NCBI GenBank assembly: GCA_937919125.1
Contig: CALFOB010000211.1
Location: 1-7,085 of the forward strand
Length of the DNA stretch: 7,085 nt
Direction of reading: 5' to 3'
From: an uncultured Micrococcales bacterium
Lineage (GTDB): Bacteria > Actinomycetota > Actinomycetes > Actinomycetales > Microbacteriaceae
Shown: piece by piece, positions 6,337 through 7,085 of the stretch
Layout: each line of letters opens with the position of its first letter
How positions within the stretch are numbered: the stretch's first letter is position 1
Translations under genes and position numbers: made by a program
Notes under the pieces: generated by a model
What the model was told of the DNA's origin: nothing
Databases searched by the model: none
The model's input: the letters and a program-made list of their open reading frames with translations, nothing else

Positions 6337-6359
6337 CACTTACAGATTTAGGTACATTT

Positions 6360-7085
6360 TTGGAAACGAAGAAACTCGGTACTGTTCGGACCTTGCTCCG
6401 AATTTTCCCTTACGCCAAGAAGGCGTTGCCAAGGGTAGTTCTGGGTACCCTCGCAGCCATCGGCGGCCATATGTTTGCCTTGGCAATTCCTGGCTACCTG
6501 AGAAGTCTTTTTGACACACTGGAAAGCAACACCAATTTTGAGACTCTACTCTTTGCTGTTTTTGCTGTGCTGGGCATGGGTCTTCTAGAAGCTGTAATGG
6601 TTCTACTTCGCAGATGGTTGGTACTTACCCCTGGCACACATGTTGAAGCAGGGCTGAGAAGAACTCTTTACGCAAAACTTCAAGATCTAGAGGTTGCTTT
6701 CCACGACAAGTGGCCAAGCGGACAGCTGCTATCTCGTGCATCAAGTGACCTAAGCATGATTAGACGTTGGTTATCATTCGGTCTAGTTCTATTGGTGGCT
6801 AACCTTTTCACCATCGTTGTTGGTTTCACATTGCTGTTCTCATACAACTGGATTCTTGCGACAGTGTTCTTTGTGATCATGTCTCCGCTATGGGTTCTAG
6901 GTTTCAGATTTGAAAAGGAATACCACGTAACTGCTCGTATGAGCCAAGACCAAGCAGGAGACCTTGCTACCTCGGTTGAGGAAAGTGTTCACGGTATTCG
7001 TGTTATCAAGGCTTTTGGTCGTGGATCATTTATGACTGAGAAGTTTGCCAAGGATGCTCTAAAGCTAAGATCGGAAGAGCGTCGT
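6360..7085 (+). CDS. ABC transporter, type I exporter family, transmembrane domain (3'-truncated)
   Basis: The visible 242 residues are the N-terminal membrane domain of an ABC exporter (ABC_membrane family, as in MsbA or MdlAB-type proteins). In this family a half-transporter of about 580-620 residues dimerises to move lipids, peptides or drugs out across the cytoplasmic membrane using ATP. Hydrophobic helices lie at about 26-46, 62-84, 140-160 and 163-181. Family landmarks are VEAGLRRTLYAKLQDLEVAFHD (95-116), the SGQLLSRASSDL turn (120-131) and the ATSVEESVHGIRVIKAFG coupling region (203-220). The ATP-binding domain with Walker motifs lies beyond the window. TTG at 6360 is the only plausible start, because the frame has no ATG or GTG between the upstream stop at 6306 and the first helix. 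Only a weak AGG at 6350-6352 precedes it. The substrate cannot be deduced, nor whether the transporter is a homo- or heterodimer. Confidence 0.9.
   Translation, partial: METKKLGTVRTLLRIFPYAKKALPRVVLGTLAAIGGHMFALAIPGYLRSLFDTLESNTNFETLLFAVFAVLGMGLLEAVMVLLRRWLVLTPGTHVEAGLRRTLYAKLQDLEVAFHDKWPSGQLLSRASSDLSMIRRWLSFGLVLLVANLFTIVVGFTLLFSYNWILATVFFVIMSPLWVLGFRFEKEYHVTARMSQDQAGDLATSVEESVHGIRVIKAFGRGSFMTEKFAKDALKLRSEERR
6385..6411 (+). promoter_or_regulatory. Terminator-like hairpin at the 5' end of the ABC exporter gene
   Basis: TTCGGA (6385-6390) and TCCGAA (6397-6402) form a perfect 6-bp stem around CCTTGC and run straight into TTTTCCCTT (6403-6411). The shape is that of a small intrinsic terminator or attenuator, but it lies inside codons 9-17 of the gene. 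The stem uses the Arg codons CGG and CGA, while most Arg codons in neighbouring genes are CGT, CGC or AGA. The short stem leaves chance as a real possibility. Confidence 0.35.

Larger units (their letters stand above)
6213..6359. other. Divergent intergenic region between mdh and the ABC exporter gene
   Basis: This 147-bp stretch is the only substantial non-coding DNA in the window and is AT-rich in its centre. It holds the mdh ribosome binding site, probable promoters for both directions around 6245-6295, and an inverted repeat at 6298-6336 on the exporter side. ACTTAC occurs twice, at 6316-6321 and 6338-6343, with starts 22 bp apart. No small ORF with a convincing start and ribosome binding site is seen in it. 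Confidence 0.8.

Noticed and set aside
6469..6471. ATG at 6469 as the start of the ABC exporter gene
   Set aside because: It would remove the N-terminal amphipathic segment and most of the first membrane helix, and no ribosome binding site precedes it.
6680..6880. Antisense open frame of 66 codons opposite the ABC exporter gene
   Set aside because: The + strand frame is a clear ABC exporter membrane domain through the whole segment, and the antisense product has no recognisable features.
1..7085. Mobile element, CRISPR array, tRNA/rRNA, toxin-antitoxin or defence system
   Set aside because: No transposase or integrase motif, spaced direct repeat array, cloverleaf-like segment or defence-type gene was found. 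Apart from one 147-bp gap, the window is filled with core-metabolism genes, a membrane protein and an ABC exporter.

Overview
This window looks like chromosomal core-metabolism DNA from a member of the Actinobacteria with a mid-40s % GC estimate (by eye). The gene order sucC-sucD-(DUF6350 membrane protein)-purN-purH is the actinobacterial arrangement, seen for example around Rv0951-Rv0957 in Mycobacterium tuberculosis. The protein sequences are also of actinobacterial type, notably the 'GMTGSEGMKHTRRML' start of SucD and the 'VFGGITACDAVANGIV' motif of SucC. Low GC with compact spacing fits a small planktonic lineage such as Luna-cluster Microbacteriaceae or, less likely, acI/Nanopelagicales. 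The sequence alone does not decide between them.

Layout: positions 1-5259 hold five tightly packed + strand genes. They are the 3' part of sucC, then sucD, a polytopic DUF6350/PerM-like membrane protein, purN and purH. Gaps are 15 nt, 3 nt, a 4-nt overlap and 14 nt, so this is very probably one operon. On the - strand, mdh (6212-5256) converges on purH, and the two genes share one CTAG that gives both their TAG stop codons. A 147-bp divergent intergenic region (6213-6359) carries the mdh ribosome binding site, probable promoters for both directions and a sizeable inverted repeat. A + strand ABC exporter gene starts with TTG at 6360 and runs off the right edge.

How the genes fit together: SucCD (succinyl-CoA to succinate with nucleotide triphosphate synthesis) and Mdh (malate/oxaloacetate) are TCA-cycle enzymes. 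PurN and PurH carry out GAR formylation and the last two steps of IMP synthesis. The membrane protein between them is a likely cell-envelope or division factor whose position is conserved but not explained by metabolism.

I see no mobile element, CRISPR array, tRNA, rRNA or defence system, and no sign of an undescribed multi-gene system. The non-routine signals are non-coding structure superimposed on genes: a 20-bp perfect palindrome and a 12-5-12 perfect inverted repeat in the first third of purH, a shared ACGAAG-N5-CTTCGT motif in the membrane-protein gene and purH, and two hairpins around the start of the ABC transporter gene.
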